A stretch of 23,471 nt of DNA from Chloroflexota bacterium. Its GTDB lineage: Bacteria > Chloroflexota > UBA5177 > JANWHV01. The stretch covers positions 1-23,471 of the forward strand of contig JANWHV010000193.1 in assembly GCA_025450255.1 (NCBI GenBank). Reading direction: 5' to 3'. Of the stretch, positions 23,254 to 23,471 are shown one piece after another. A program made the position numbers and the translations under genes. The notes under the pieces were generated by a model. That model made no database searches. It was given only the letters and a program-made list of their open reading frames with translations, and had not been told where the DNA came from. Position 1 is the stretch's first letter; each line of letters starts with the position of its first letter.

Positions 23254-23471
23254 ATGTACCAGGACAAAACCCTCGTCTGTCGCGACTGCGGCCAGGAGTT
23301 CATTTTCAGCGCCGGAGAGCAGGAGTTCTTCGCTTCCAAGGGGCTGCAGAATGAGCCCGGTCGTTGCACGAGTTGCCGTACGGCTCGCCGTGCTTCAGGT
23401 GGAATGGGTGGCGGCGCACGCTCAAGCGGGAATCGCGAGATGACAACGGTTACGTGCTCGTCTTGCGGCCA
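23254..23471 (+). CDS. Zinc-ribbon protein of the zf-trcl type (3' end cut by window)
   Basis: The frame is open to the window's end (72 whole codons). It begins MYQDKTLVCRDCGQEF and has C9-x2-C12 with C39-x2-C42, joined by FSAGEQEFF and KGLQNEPGRC. This is the probable zinc-ribbon module (zf-trcl) often seen in Chloroflexota proteins. After a Gly/Ser-rich linker a second CxxC begins (TVTCSSCG), so a second zinc site is likely in the missing part. The ATG has AGAGG five bases upstream. Family members are small nucleic-acid-binding-like proteins of unproven role. A strong promoter and a long leader suggest high or regulated expression. Confidence 0.85.
   Translation, partial: MYQDKTLVCRDCGQEFIFSAGEQEFFASKGLQNEPGRCTSCRTARRASGGMGGGARSSGNREMTTVTCSSCG

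Overview
The window is GC-rich, densely coded bacterial chromosome carrying mostly housekeeping genes. I see no prophage, insertion sequence, CRISPR array, rRNA or tRNA. Several gene types point to Chloroflexota or a close relative: a stand-alone Clp N-domain protein with a zinc ribbon, a DUF6062-type Cys/His protein, a zf-trcl-type zinc-ribbon protein, a UbiB-like kinase with a two-helix tail, a glycine-rich SSB and an rpsF-ssb-rpsR cluster. This placement is inference from gene content. GTG starts are common. rpsF uses TTG and purA probably uses CTG.

Layout. Bases 1-506 (+) hold the 3' part of a Clp-N/zinc-ribbon gene, convergent with a UbiB/ABC1 kinase-like gene (565-2253, -). A two-module Cys/His protein (2581-3333, +) precedes ispE (3528-4358, +). 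A minus-strand block follows. In transcription order it is an M14 metallocarboxypeptidase (10279-8579), two small membrane proteins (8434-7741), aspS (7641-5863) and an amidase (5848-4388). From a promoter near 10413-10441 the plus strand carries rpsF, ssb, rpsR, a membrane-anchored parvulin-type protein, ddl and a D-2-hydroxyacid dehydrogenase. These meet a minus-strand Eis-like acetyltransferase/O-methyltransferase pair (17334-15350) with adjacent stop codons. Back-to-back promoters at 17393-17454 serve that pair and an apparently leaderless clpS, which is coupled to a Gfo/Idh/MocA oxidoreductase gene. purA and a secreted collagen-like protein gene lie on the minus strand (21069-18901). xylB (21385-22911, +) follows. 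The window ends inside a zinc-ribbon protein gene with a strong promoter and a long leader.

How the genes work together. Protein synthesis and replication are represented by aspS, rpsF, rpsR and ssb. Envelope and isoprenoid precursors are represented by ispE and ddl. Protein turnover is represented by clpS and the Clp-N protein, purine synthesis by purA, and pentose use by xylB. I did not find an obvious new multi-gene defence or metabolic system. The points most worth a second look are opposite-charge tails on the partner ribosomal proteins S6 and S18, a 13-bp palindrome lying over an extended -10 promoter, the leaderless clpS with its bidirectional promoter, the probable CTG start of purA, the internally duplicated Cys/His protein, the stand-alone Clp-N/zinc-ribbon protein, the long leader at 23084-23253, and the secreted coiled-coil/collagen protein.
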